From assembly GCA_015999745.1 (NCBI GenBank), contig JAECQP010000020.1:1-54919 (forward strand): a stretch of DNA of 54,919 bases, given 5' to 3'. Made by a program: the position numbers and the translations under genes. The notes beneath the pieces were generated by a model. The model worked only from the letters and a program-made list of their open reading frames with translations. It was not told the origin of the DNA and searched no databases. This document shows positions 42,890-51,196 of this stretch, piece by piece. Origin of the DNA: Sphingobacteriia bacterium (GTDB lineage: Bacteria; Bacteroidota; Bacteroidia; Chitinophagales; Chitinophagaceae). How positions within the stretch are numbered: position 1 is the first letter of the stretch; each line of letters opens with the position of its first letter.

Positions 42890-44755
42890 ATGAAAAAGCC
42901 GTTTGTCCTGGCTGTACTGCTCTTTTTGGTCAGTACAACCCAGGCGCAGTATGCAAGTCTGTATCCTTCTAACTGGTATGTTGGCATGAAATGGAATAAG
43001 GTACAGCTTATTGCAAAGGGAGACTATGACGGATTTAAGCAGGAAAAAGTCGTAATCAACTATCCGGGGGTACAGTTGCTGAAAGTTCATTCCTTCGAAA
43101 ATGGAAAATACCTGGCGCTGGATTTGCTGATTGCGGCCCATGCCAAACCCGGTAATGTGATCATTGAATTTATTGCGAACAATAAAGCGCACGCTGTTGA
43201 ATGGCCGCTGAAAGCAAGAAGGACCGGTGCGGGAAAAACATTTGCACAGGGAGTGACTGCCAAAGACTTTATTTATTTATTGATGCCGGATCGTTTCAGC
43301 AATGGAGATCCCTCCAACGACCGGGTTAGCAGCTACCTCGATACAATGGTGAACAGGAAAGATCCGTTGGTTCGTCATGGCGGTGATCTGCAGGGCGTGG
43401 AAAATCAACTGGATTATTTAAAAGACCTTGGCGTTACCGCTATCTGGATGACCCCTGTACTGGAAAACGATATGCCCCTGCAGAGCGAACAGGCCGGTAT
43501 GATGGCGGGTTATCATGGATACTGGTTTACCGATCATTATACGGTAGACAAACGGCTGGGGGGCAATGCGGCCTATAAAAAACTGGTGGATGCTGCGCAT
43601 GCCAGGGGAATTAAAATGATTCAGGATGCAGTGTACAACCATGTTGGTATTGAACATTGGTTCTATAAGGATGCTCCTGCCAAAGACTGGATCAACCGCT
43701 GGAGCAATTACACCAACACCCATCACCGCGAAGAAACCATGTTTGGGCAGAACGGAAGCGAAGCGGAAAAAAAGATCATGCTCAACGGATGGTTTGTGCC
43801 GCATCTTCCGGATGTAAATCAGCGCAATCCCTTTGTGGCCAATTATCTGATTCAGCATGCACTGTGGTCTGTGGAGGAATTTGGCATCGACGGCTGGAGG
43901 GTGGATACCTATAAGTATTGCGATGAGGCTTTTATGAATAAAGTAAATACTGCCATGGAAGCGGAGTATCCCGCCATTTCTGTTTTTGGGGAATCCGTTG
44001 CCAATACGGTTACCGGAAGCGCTTACTTTACCCGGAATAATTTTACTACCGGCTTTAAACACAATGTACAGGGTGTAACTGACTTTCCCCTGAGCTATGC
44101 GATGCTGGAAGCCATCAACAGGCCGCAGGGCTGGACGGAGGGCATGAACAAATTATACATGACCCTGGCCCAGGATATGCTGTATAAGGCTCCTGAAAAA
44201 AACTGCATTTTCCTGGATAACCACGATTCGGAGCGGTTCATATCCATGATTGGGGAAGATTTTCAGCAATACAAAATGGGTATCAGTTTGTTGCTGACCC
44301 TCCGGGGAATTCCGCAGCTGTATTATGGTACCGAAATCTGGATGAAGAATTTCAAACAGCCCAATGATGGAATGGTGCGATTGGATTTTCCGGGCGGTTT
44401 TGCGGGAGACACTGAAAATAAAATGCAGGCATCCGGAAGAACTGCCAGGGAACAGGCGGCTTTTGAGTTTGTCAGAAAACTGGCTAATTTCAGAAAAGAC
44501 AACAGCTCCGTTCAAACAGGCAGGCTGATGCAATACCTTCCAAAAGACGGGCTGTATGTGTATTTCCGCTACGATCAAAACCATACCGTTATGTGCATTT
44601 TGAATGGCGCCGATAAAGCCCGGGATATTCAACTGCAGGATTATGCCGAAAGAACCGGAAATTTTAAAGGGGGATTGAATGTGACGACTGGTGAAACGGT
44701 GGAAAATTCCTTTACAATCGGTGCAAAAGAAACCATGATTTTATTACTCCGGTAA
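42890..44755 (+). CDS. Secreted GH13 alpha-amylase (cyclomaltodextrinase/neopullulanase-like, SusA type)
   Basis: Hydrolyses alpha-1,4-glucans such as starch and cyclodextrins, probably in the periplasm. From the ATG at 42890 it reads MKKPFVLAVLLFLVSTTQAQ, a signal peptide, and the total is 621 aa. An N-terminal Ig-like domain (~20-120) resembles the Cyc-maltodext_N module. The catalytic barrel carries D339 as nucleophile in the motif DGWRVDTYKY, E368 as acid/base in the motif FGESV, and D446 in the motif LDNHDSERF. The first region QDAVYNHVG fits GH13 region I. The start is chosen for its signal peptide, since the upstream frame from 42824 overlaps the MFS gene. Confidence 0.93.
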   Translation: MKKPFVLAVLLFLVSTTQAQYASLYPSNWYVGMKWNKVQLIAKGDYDGFKQEKVVINYPGVQLLKVHSFENGKYLALDLLIAAHAKPGNVIIEFIANNKAHAVEWPLKARRTGAGKTFAQGVTAKDFIYLLMPDRFSNGDPSNDRVSSYLDTMVNRKDPLVRHGGDLQGVENQLDYLKDLGVTAIWMTPVLENDMPLQSEQAGMMAGYHGYWFTDHYTVDKRLGGNAAYKKLVDAAHARGIKMIQDAVYNHVGIEHWFYKDAPAKDWINRWSNYTNTHHREETMFGQNGSEAEKKIMLNGWFVPHLPDVNQRNPFVANYLIQHALWSVEEFGIDGWRVDTYKYCDEAFMNKVNTAMEAEYPAISVFGESVANTVTGSAYFTRNNFTTGFKHNVQGVTDFPLSYAMLEAINRPQGWTEGMNKLYMTLAQDMLYKAPEKNCIFLDNHDSERFISMIGEDFQQYKMGISLLLTLRGIPQLYYGTEIWMKNFKQPNDGMVRLDFPGGFAGDTENKMQASGRTAREQAAFEFVRKLANFRKDNSSVQTGRLMQYLPKDGLYVYFRYDQNHTVMCILNGADKARDIQLQDYAERTGNFKGGLNVTTGETVENSFTIGAKETMILLLR

Positions 44756-44779
44756 TTCAGGGAACAGTTAAATTGTAGC

Positions 44780-46897
44780 ATGAAAAAAAGACTGCACCTG
44801 TTGGGGGCCTTCCAATGCCTCCTGCTATCTGTTCTGCTGAATGCCCAGGATCAGGGCTATGCTTCCTTTAAAGAATATGCGTTTCCTTCCGAACTCAGCA
44901 GTTCGGTCAGCGGCGGTAAAATAGCATGGGCATTGAATGAAGCGGGCAGAAGAAATGTGTATGTAGCTGAAGCGCCGGAGTATAAACCCAGGATGATTAC
45001 CAGTTACCTGAAAGATGATGGGCAGGAGATCACCAGCCTGACTATTTCGGATGATGGTAAATGGGTGGTTTTTGTGAGGGGAGGAGAGCACAGCGGCAAC
45101 TGGGAAACCGGGTTGCCGGTGAATCCAGGTTTTGAATTAACGCCCCCTAAAGTACGATTGGTGAGTGTCCCCTTTGCAGGCGGTATTGTACACGAACTGG
45201 CAGAGGGAGATTACCCGGCTGTTTCGCCCGACAGTAAACAGGTGGCATTCATTAAGTCCGGCCAGGTCTGGTTGGTTCCCGTTAATGGGGGCGAGTCTGC
45301 CAGAAATCTTTTCACAACAAGGGGCTCCGTTCATTCCCTGGAATGGTCTCCCGCCGGAGACCGGCTGCTCTTTGTTGCCAACCGGCAGGATCATGCTGTT
45401 ATCGGCATTTATACCGATCAAATCAAGCCGTTAAAATGGGTGGCGCCCTCTTTCAGTAAGGACCAGTCGCCCAGGTGGTCTCCCGATGGGTCTTCCATTG
45501 TATTTGTAAGAACACCGGGAACAGGCGGGGCCCCGGATTCCATGCTGGCGGGGAGGCATAATCCCTGGAGTATCTGGACTGCAGAACTGGCTACCAATAA
45601 AATAACCCGGATCTGGAAGGCCCCTGCTACTTTAAAGGGTTCCTTTCCTACAACCCATGGAACCACTAACCTTCATTGGGTTGCCGGTAACCGTATTGTA
45701 TATCTTTCCTATGAAGACGGATGGCCGCATTTGTATGCCATTGCCGCCACCGGGGGCAAGCCCGTATTGCTTACACCCGGAAAATTCATGGTGGAGCATG
45801 TACAGATCAGCACCGATAAAAAATGGCTGGTATTCAGCGCTAATACCGGTCCTGATGCTAAAGACATTGAACGCAGGCATATAGCCCGCGTTCAAATTGA
45901 GCGACCCGGAGCCGAAGTGCTGACACCGGGTACCGGCCTGGAATGGACGCCTGTTTTCACCGGGGATGGCCGCCAGTTGGCATTCCTGAGCGCAACTGCG
46001 CAGCGGCCACCGGTACCTGCCATCCTGGATACACAGAAAGACGCCGCAGGAGGATTCCGGCTGATTGGAGAACAGTTTGTTTCAGCCAATTTGCCACAGC
46101 ATCGATTTGTTACACCACAGCAGGTGATCTTTAAAGCGTCCGACGGGGTTTCTGTACATGCAGACCTGTTCCTGGCGGAGGGGCCGGGCAGGAAACCCAC
46201 CATTGTATATGTACATGGAGGACCTCCCCGGCAGATGCTGCTGGGATGGAACTATTCTGACTATTATTCCAATGCCTATGCTTCCAATCAATACTTAACC
46301 AGCCTCGGATTTAATGTGCTGGCGGTGAATTATCGTTTGGGAATAGGTTACGGATATGATTTTCATAAACCGGCCGGAGGCGGCGCTTCCGGGGCCTCGG
46401 AATACCTGGATATCAAGGCTGCGGGAGAGTGGTTAAAGACCCGGACTTTTACTGACCCGGCCAGGATAGGTATTTATGGAGGTTCTTATGGCGGGTACCT
46501 GACTGCCCTGGCGCTGGCGAGGGATTCTAAATTGTTTGCTGCAGGAGTGGATATTCATGGCGTTCATGACTGGACTATCCGGTTTTCCCAAAACGGGATA
46601 GGGGATCGTTATGAAAAAGCGCCTGATTATGAGAAAGCTATGAAGACCGCCTGGCAATCTTCACCGGTCTCTTCTATTCGTAGCTGGACCTCGCCGGTAC
46701 TGATCATACATGGAGATGACGACAGGAATGTTCAGTTTAACCAGAGTGTGGATCTGATCAGGAGGTTGGAGCAGAAGGGGGTTCCGATGGAAACCCTGAT
46801 GATCGCAGATGATACCCACCATTGGATGAAACACACCAATTGTGTGGACGTTTACCAGGAGGTAGCTAATTATTTTATTAAAACGCTTAAAAAGTAG
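44780..46897 (+). CDS. S9 prolyl-oligopeptidase family peptidase
   Basis: Exported serine peptidase of 705 aa, of the S9 (dipeptidyl-peptidase IV / acylaminoacyl-peptidase) type. The signal peptide is HLLGAFQCLLLSVLLNA. The first ~430 residues form a beta-propeller with SPDGSSIVF-like repeats that gates the active site. The catalytic domain has the nucleophile in the motif GGSYGGY (S569), the Asp in the motif IHGDDDRN (D648) and the His in the segment DDTHHWMKH (H680 or H681). It would trim short peptides in the periplasm. It follows the GH13 gene by 24 bp but its function is not linked to starch. Confidence 0.93.
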   Translation: MKKRLHLLGAFQCLLLSVLLNAQDQGYASFKEYAFPSELSSSVSGGKIAWALNEAGRRNVYVAEAPEYKPRMITSYLKDDGQEITSLTISDDGKWVVFVRGGEHSGNWETGLPVNPGFELTPPKVRLVSVPFAGGIVHELAEGDYPAVSPDSKQVAFIKSGQVWLVPVNGGESARNLFTTRGSVHSLEWSPAGDRLLFVANRQDHAVIGIYTDQIKPLKWVAPSFSKDQSPRWSPDGSSIVFVRTPGTGGAPDSMLAGRHNPWSIWTAELATNKITRIWKAPATLKGSFPTTHGTTNLHWVAGNRIVYLSYEDGWPHLYAIAATGGKPVLLTPGKFMVEHVQISTDKKWLVFSANTGPDAKDIERRHIARVQIERPGAEVLTPGTGLEWTPVFTGDGRQLAFLSATAQRPPVPAILDTQKDAAGGFRLIGEQFVSANLPQHRFVTPQQVIFKASDGVSVHADLFLAEGPGRKPTIVYVHGGPPRQMLLGWNYSDYYSNAYASNQYLTSLGFNVLAVNYRLGIGYGYDFHKPAGGGASGASEYLDIKAAGEWLKTRTFTDPARIGIYGGSYGGYLTALALARDSKLFAAGVDIHGVHDWTIRFSQNGIGDRYEKAPDYEKAMKTAWQSSPVSSIRSWTSPVLIIHGDDDRNVQFNQSVDLIRRLEQKGVPMETLMIADDTHHWMKHTNCVDVYQEVANYFIKTLKK

Positions 46898-46905
46898 TTT
46901 TTTAC

Positions 46906-46913
46906 TAGATTTG
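46906..46913 (+). promoter_or_regulatory. Putative -7 element of the Crp/Fnr regulator gene
   Basis: TAGATTTG matches TAnnTTTG. Transcription start would fall near 46920, leaving a leader of about 13 nt. No palindrome of the type found downstream is seen here, so simple autoregulation at this site is not evident. Confidence 0.5.
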
Positions 46914-46932
46914 CAAATAAATTTTCCCTTCG

Positions 46933-47646
46933 ATGAAAAAGCCTATACCGTTTGAAACAGGATGTCATCATTGTACCGTTAGAATGCATTCTGTTTTCAA
47001 TGTGCTTCAGGGGGATCAGTTGTCTGAAATGAACATGCACAAATCTTGTAATGTATACAAGAAAGGGCAGTATGTTTTTGCAGAAAACGGGTTACCAACA
47101 GGCCTTTTTTGTGTGAACAGCGGGAAAGTAAAAATCACCACCACCGGGTACGACGGCAAGGAGCAAATTCTCCGTTTGGCAAAATCCGGTGATATTGTCG
47201 GGTACAGGGCATTAATTTCGAATGAACGCTATGCTTCTTCGGCCGTAACACTGGAGGATGCTTCGATCTGTGTCATTGATAAAGATTATTTTTTCAAAGT
47301 CATGGAATCCACCCCCAGGCTGATGTTTGAAGTGGTAAAAAAAATCAGCCAGGACCTTAAGACAGCGGAAGATCATATTGTATCGCTTTCTCAGAAAAAT
47401 GTTCGGGAAAGAATGGCGGAAGCGTTGCTGTTCCTGAAAGCTACGTATGGGCTGGACGAGGATCTGCAAACGATCCAGGTAAACCTTACCCGCGAAGAAA
47501 TTGCCGACTATGTTGGAACATCAACCGAAAGCTGCATCCGGCTTTTGTCGGAGTTTAACCAGGACAAAATCATCTCTCTCACCGGTAAGAAAATTAAAAT
47601 TACCAACCTTCCTTTATTGATTCAAACGGCCAATATTGAGGACTAA
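46933..47646 (+). CDS. Crp/Fnr-family regulator with FNR-like cysteines
   Basis: Cytoplasmic regulator of 237 aa. Residues ~40-160 are a cyclic-nucleotide-binding-like domain, and ~170-237 a winged helix with TREEIADYVGTSTESCIRLL. At the N-terminus are C11 and C14 (CHHC) and then C39. C113 in the segment DASICVIDKDYF aligns with FNR C122, so three or four Cys could bind a [4Fe-4S] cluster for oxygen sensing. The third E. coli ligand spacing (x5) is not present; H19 or C39 may substitute. It sits just upstream of the cbb3 oxidase genes, as FNR-like regulators of microaerobic genes often do. A matching palindrome follows it. Confidence 0.88.
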   Translation: MKKPIPFETGCHHCTVRMHSVFNVLQGDQLSEMNMHKSCNVYKKGQYVFAENGLPTGLFCVNSGKVKITTTGYDGKEQILRLAKSGDIVGYRALISNERYASSAVTLEDASICVIDKDYFFKVMESTPRLMFEVVKKISQDLKTAEDHIVSLSQKNVRERMAEALLFLKATYGLDEDLQTIQVNLTREEIADYVGTSTESCIRLLSEFNQDKIISLTGKKIKITNLPLLIQTANIED

Positions 47647-47663
47647 TATTTTTCGAAGAAATA

Positions 47664-47685
47664 AAACATGACAAAAATCATGTTT
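47664..47685 (+). promoter_or_regulatory. Crp/Fnr-type operator before the cbb3 cluster
   Basis: AAACATGA-N6-TCATGTTT: perfect 8-bp arms with 6-nt spacer, i.e. a TGA-N6-TCA core like CRP sites rather than the TTGAT-N4-ATCAA FNR site. It lies 18 bp after the regulator's stop. If the box GACTTTTG at 47726-47733 is the -7 element, the centre would be at about -65, close to the class I activation distance. It would then be where the regulator just upstream turns on the following genes. Confidence 0.7.
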
Positions 47686-47752
47686 AAGGTTAGTTGAACT
47701 CATAGTTTACAAATGACAAATAATTGACTTTTGTGCAGTAAATTACTGCTAC

Positions 47753-48304
47753 ATGTGTAAACATGCCGATCAAACAAAAAGAATCATTGACCATCTCCTG
47801 TCTGAGGTTTATCCCGGGCTGATGTCAAAGATTAAATATGCGTTGTCTTGCGTTTATCAGGAGAGTAGTGATGCTCCGGATAAACTCGTGATGATCGATT
47901 TAATTGGTGATCTGAAAAATGAATTCAGTTCTTTAATAACGTATGAACAAAAACTGGTCTTTCCTTCCGTATTGAAAGTATTTTTAACCAAAAAGGAAAA
48001 TGAGACGCTTCCTAACCTGGTTGATCTGCTGCAGTTGACAAAAAGCAAGGAACATAAAATCATGCACCATGTAAAGAGGCTGATGAATATGCTGGAGAAA
48101 CCAATGTGGAATACAACAGAACAAGAGATCCTGGCCAAGGCGTTTGTAAATGAGTTTATGCTGGAAAAGCAACTTTGGTATCAGATGATTGATGATCGTA
48201 TTAATACATGCGGATGTTTCCGGCGTAATTATAATGAGATAGAAAAGATGTACAATAAGCATGGAGATGTGTCCAATGGCAGGCACCAGGGGAAAAACCA
48301 GTAA
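47753..48304 (+). CDS. Hemerythrin-like helical protein (degenerate ligands)
   Basis: A 183-aa, mostly helical protein with no export signal. Its layout is like the hemerythrin/HHE domain of the Ric/YtfE group: an ITYEQKLVFPSVLK helix, a SKEHKIMHHVKRLMNML helix, and a FMLEKQLWYQMIDD helix. Several expected His ligands are missing (for example the first HxxxE is YEQK), so di-iron binding is uncertain. I would treat it as an uncharacterised hemerythrin-fold protein linked to oxygen or nitric-oxide response, on context alone. It overlaps the longest possible frame of ccoI, but not the likely ccoI start. Confidence 0.5.
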   Translation: MCKHADQTKRIIDHLLSEVYPGLMSKIKYALSCVYQESSDAPDKLVMIDLIGDLKNEFSSLITYEQKLVFPSVLKVFLTKKENETLPNLVDLLQLTKSKEHKIMHHVKRLMNMLEKPMWNTTEQEILAKAFVNEFMLEKQLWYQMIDDRINTCGCFRRNYNEIEKMYNKHGDVSNGRHQGKNQ

Positions 48305-48326
48305 AAGAAATCATCAGGAGTTCTGT

Positions 48327-50750
48327 ATGGATAAAACAGTAGTAAATAAACCACTTTGCTTTCATTGCGGTGATACCTGCAGCAGCGAAGTCTTGATTTC
48401 ATTTGATGAAAAGAATTTCTGCTGTACGGGGTGCAAAATGGTGTACCAGATACTGAATAAGAGCGAACTCTGCGACTATTATAGTTTTAATGAGGTATCC
48501 GGTGTAAAAGTGGATTCCAACAGGGATTCCGATAAATTTGCTTTTCTCGACAATCCTGCCATTGCTGCCAGGTTCATTACTTTTGCGAACCAGCAACAAA
48601 CAGCCCTTAAATTCTATCTCCCGCAGATTCACTGCAGTTCCTGTTTATGGTTGCTGGAAAATCTGCATAAACTGAACCCCGCCATCTATTTTTCATCCGT
48701 AAACTTCCCTGCCAAGGAGGTAACGGTTCATTTTGACCAGTTTCGTTTATCTGTTCGTGAACTGGCTGAATTGCTTGCTTCTGTAGGATATGAACCCCAT
48801 ATTACGCTGGATAGTACCAATGATTCCGTAAAGGAACACAGCATGCTTTCCCGTAAGGCCCTGATTAAAATCGGCATTGCCGGATTTTGTTTTGCCAATA
48901 TCATGATGCTGAGCTTTCCCGAATACCTGGGCCTGGAAACGCTGGCCAGGGATGGTCTGGATCCACGTATGTTCAGGATATTAAACCTCTTACTTTCTTT
49001 ACCGGTACTTTTTTACAGCGGCACTGAATTTTTTGTAAATTCCTGGTATGGCTTTAAGCAAAAAATGCTCAACATTGATGCGCCTATTTCCCTTGCGCTG
49101 GTGGTCGCTTTCCTGAGGAGTATATATGAAATAGGAACCGGAACCGGCGCCGGCTACCTAGACAGCATGACCGGTATCATTTTCTTTATGCTGCTGGGCA
49201 GGGCTTTCCAGACCAAAACATTTGCAGATCTTAAATTCAACCGCGATTACAAAGCCTATTTCCCCATAGCTGTTTGCAAGCTCAATGAAAATAAAGAAGA
49301 GTCTTATCTGCCGGTAACGGAAGTGAGCATAGACGATAGCATCCGCATCCGGAACAATGAAGTTATTCCCGTAGACGGGATCCTGATTCAGGGAAAGGCG
49401 GAGATTGATTATAGTTTTGTGACCGGAGAAAATGAAACCACTACGGTCAAAATAGGGGAGATCGTTTATGCGGGCGGAAAACAGACCAATGGGGTAATTG
49501 ATTTACTGGTGGTCAAACCATTTTCCCAAAGCAATTTTACCCGCTTGTGGAACAATGAGGCATTTAAAAAAGAAGAGAAGAACGGTTATACATTCACTGG
49601 TATTATCAGTAACTATTTTGCCGCAGGGGTATTGTTAATTGCATTCGGGGCATTTATTTACTGGATGAAGGTGAATCCAGCCAATGCATGGGACGCCATG
49701 ACGGCCGTGCTGATTGTAGCCTGTCCCTGTGCATTGCTGCTTACCACCACATTTACACAGGGTTTCCTGCTGAATATATTCAGCAGGTATGGCCTGTACC
49801 TCAAGAATGGTAGTATCATGCAAACCATTCCTTTCATTAATCATATCGTTTTTGATAAAACAGGCACTCTTACTTATCCGAATATTTCAACGGTTAAATA
49901 TGAAGGAACACCCCTTTCCACCGGGGATGAGTTTGTGTTTGCCTCCATGTTTGCACAGTCGCTTCATCCGCTCAGTAAGAGCATTACACATTCCCTCCGG
50001 GTAAAAGGAAAAGCGCTGGAAAATATCAAAGAAGTTGCCGGTGGCGGTATAGAGGCCTGGGAAAATGATACCCATTACAAATTGGGTTCCGCTGATTTTG
50101 TTGGAAAGCAGGGCGTGGTTAAAACAGGATCCGAAGTGTGGGTTTCCGTAAACGACAAAGTGCTGGGAAAATATGAGGTAGCCAATCTGCTTCGCGAACA
50201 TGTGGATGACATGATTAACCGTATTCCATGTGATGTTTCTGTTTTAAGCGGAGACAACAACCGATCCGAGCACTACCTGGCCGAACAATTTCACAGAAAT
50301 GTACAATACCGGTTTAACCAGTCTCCCGAAAACAAACTGGAATACATAGCATCGCTCAGGGATAAAAATGCCACCGTCATGATGGTGGGAGACGGGCTGA
50401 ATGATGCAGGTGCATTGAGCAAAAGCAATATCGGCCTTGCGGTAGTAGACAATACCGTTCAGTTTTCACCGGCAAGTGATGCCATCATGCTGGCGGAAAA
50501 ACTGCCGCTCCTGTTGCAATATATCCGGGCGGCCAAACAATCAAAGCGCCTGATCACCCTTACCTTTATTATTTCCCTGGTTTATAATTTTTTTGGTATT
50601 TACTTTTCGGTAACCGCGCAAATGTCTCCGCTGGTGGCTGCTATCCTGATGCCTTTAAGTACGCTGAGCATTGTACTCACCACGCTTACAGGGTCCTGGC
50701 TGATTGAAAAGAACTGCTTTAAAGATGTACATAAACCGATTGCACAATAA
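48327..50750 (+). CDS. ccoI: Copper-type P1B ATPase for cbb3 oxidase maturation
   Basis: Heavy-metal transporting P-type ATPase of 807 aa, of the CcoI/FixI type that supplies copper to the cbb3 oxidase. A Cys-rich N-terminal segment (LCFHCGDTC, then FCCTGCKMVYQIL) precedes a heavy-metal-associated domain with C103-S-S-C106. The membrane metal motif is C466-P-C468, the phosphorylation site is D510 in the motif DKTGTLTYP, and the hinge is GDGLNDAGAL. Eight membrane segments are expected. I chose the ATG at 48327, which has an AGGAG just upstream; a longer frame reaches into the previous gene. It is followed by ccoS and ccoNO, as in other cbb3 clusters. Confidence 0.96.
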   Translation: MDKTVVNKPLCFHCGDTCSSEVLISFDEKNFCCTGCKMVYQILNKSELCDYYSFNEVSGVKVDSNRDSDKFAFLDNPAIAARFITFANQQQTALKFYLPQIHCSSCLWLLENLHKLNPAIYFSSVNFPAKEVTVHFDQFRLSVRELAELLASVGYEPHITLDSTNDSVKEHSMLSRKALIKIGIAGFCFANIMMLSFPEYLGLETLARDGLDPRMFRILNLLLSLPVLFYSGTEFFVNSWYGFKQKMLNIDAPISLALVVAFLRSIYEIGTGTGAGYLDSMTGIIFFMLLGRAFQTKTFADLKFNRDYKAYFPIAVCKLNENKEESYLPVTEVSIDDSIRIRNNEVIPVDGILIQGKAEIDYSFVTGENETTTVKIGEIVYAGGKQTNGVIDLLVVKPFSQSNFTRLWNNEAFKKEEKNGYTFTGIISNYFAAGVLLIAFGAFIYWMKVNPANAWDAMTAVLIVACPCALLLTTTFTQGFLLNIFSRYGLYLKNGSIMQTIPFINHIVFDKTGTLTYPNISTVKYEGTPLSTGDEFVFASMFAQSLHPLSKSITHSLRVKGKALENIKEVAGGGIEAWENDTHYKLGSADFVGKQGVVKTGSEVWVSVNDKVLGKYEVANLLREHVDDMINRIPCDVSVLSGDNNRSEHYLAEQFHRNVQYRFNQSPENKLEYIASLRDKNATVMMVGDGLNDAGALSKSNIGLAVVDNTVQFSPASDAIMLAEKLPLLLQYIRAAKQSKRLITLTFIISLVYNFFGIYFSVTAQMSPLVAAILMPLSTLSIVLTTLTGSWLIEKNCFKDVHKPIAQ

Positions 50751-50775
50751 ACGAACCAAATCAAAACCGACACAT

Positions 50776-51033
50776 ATGAAAAAAAATGTAGGATCACTCG
50801 ACAAGGCTATCAGGATACTGCTGGCATTGCTGGTTGGGGTCTTATACTTTACGGGAGCAATAGAGGGAACAACAGCCGTTGTGTTGCTGGTGCTGGCAGG
50901 AATATTCATTCTTACCAGTATAATCAGCTTCTGCCCGCTTTACCTGCCGTTTGGTATTTCAACCTGCCCCAAAGCGCATCATCATGCGCCCCCTCAACAA
51001 CATTCCAATCACCATAAAAAACATAAAAAGTGA
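50776..51033 (+). CDS. DUF2892 membrane protein with histidine-rich tail
   Basis: Small membrane protein of 85 aa. It opens MKKNVGSLDKAIRILLALLV and has two membrane helices of the DUF2892 (YgaP-like) type, with the segment SFCPLYLPFGISTCPK holding a Cys pair, and then a tail with seven His in about 18 residues (HHHAPPQQHSNHHKKHK). The tail and cysteines look like metal-binding elements, presumably copper, and it lies between the copper ATPase gene and ccoS. The role is inferred. The start at 50776 is the first ATG after the ccoI stop; the last bases of its stop overlap the ccoS start (GTGA). Confidence 0.75.
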   Translation: MKKNVGSLDKAIRILLALLVGVLYFTGAIEGTTAVVLLVLAGIFILTSIISFCPLYLPFGISTCPKAHHHAPPQQHSNHHKKHKK

Positions 51034-51194
51034 TCGTAATCGTACTGCTTCTTGCTGTTAGCCTGATTGTGGCTGTTGGTTTTCTGACGGCATTCATATG
51101 GAGCGCCCAATCCGGGCAGTTTGATGACAGTTTTTCACCGGCCAATAAAATTTTATTCGATAATAATCAAGAACCAATCAATAAGAACCAATAA
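51030..51194 (+). CDS. ccoS: cbb3-type cytochrome oxidase assembly protein CcoS
   Basis: Tiny membrane protein of 54 aa, needed in other bacteria for heme and copper insertion into cbb3 oxidase. It starts with GTG overlapping the previous stop (GTGA). The first ~25 residues are one membrane helix (IVIVLLLAVSLIVAVGFLTA), followed by the family signature FIWSAQSGQFDDSFSP and ILFD. The C-terminal NNQEPINKNQ is polar. It is shorter than the usual automatic gene-size cutoff, so it can be missed. It is 2 bp before ccoNO. Confidence 0.9.
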   Translation: MIVIVLLLAVSLIVAVGFLTAFIWSAQSGQFDDSFSPANKILFDNNQEPINKNQ

Positions 51195-51196
51195 AT

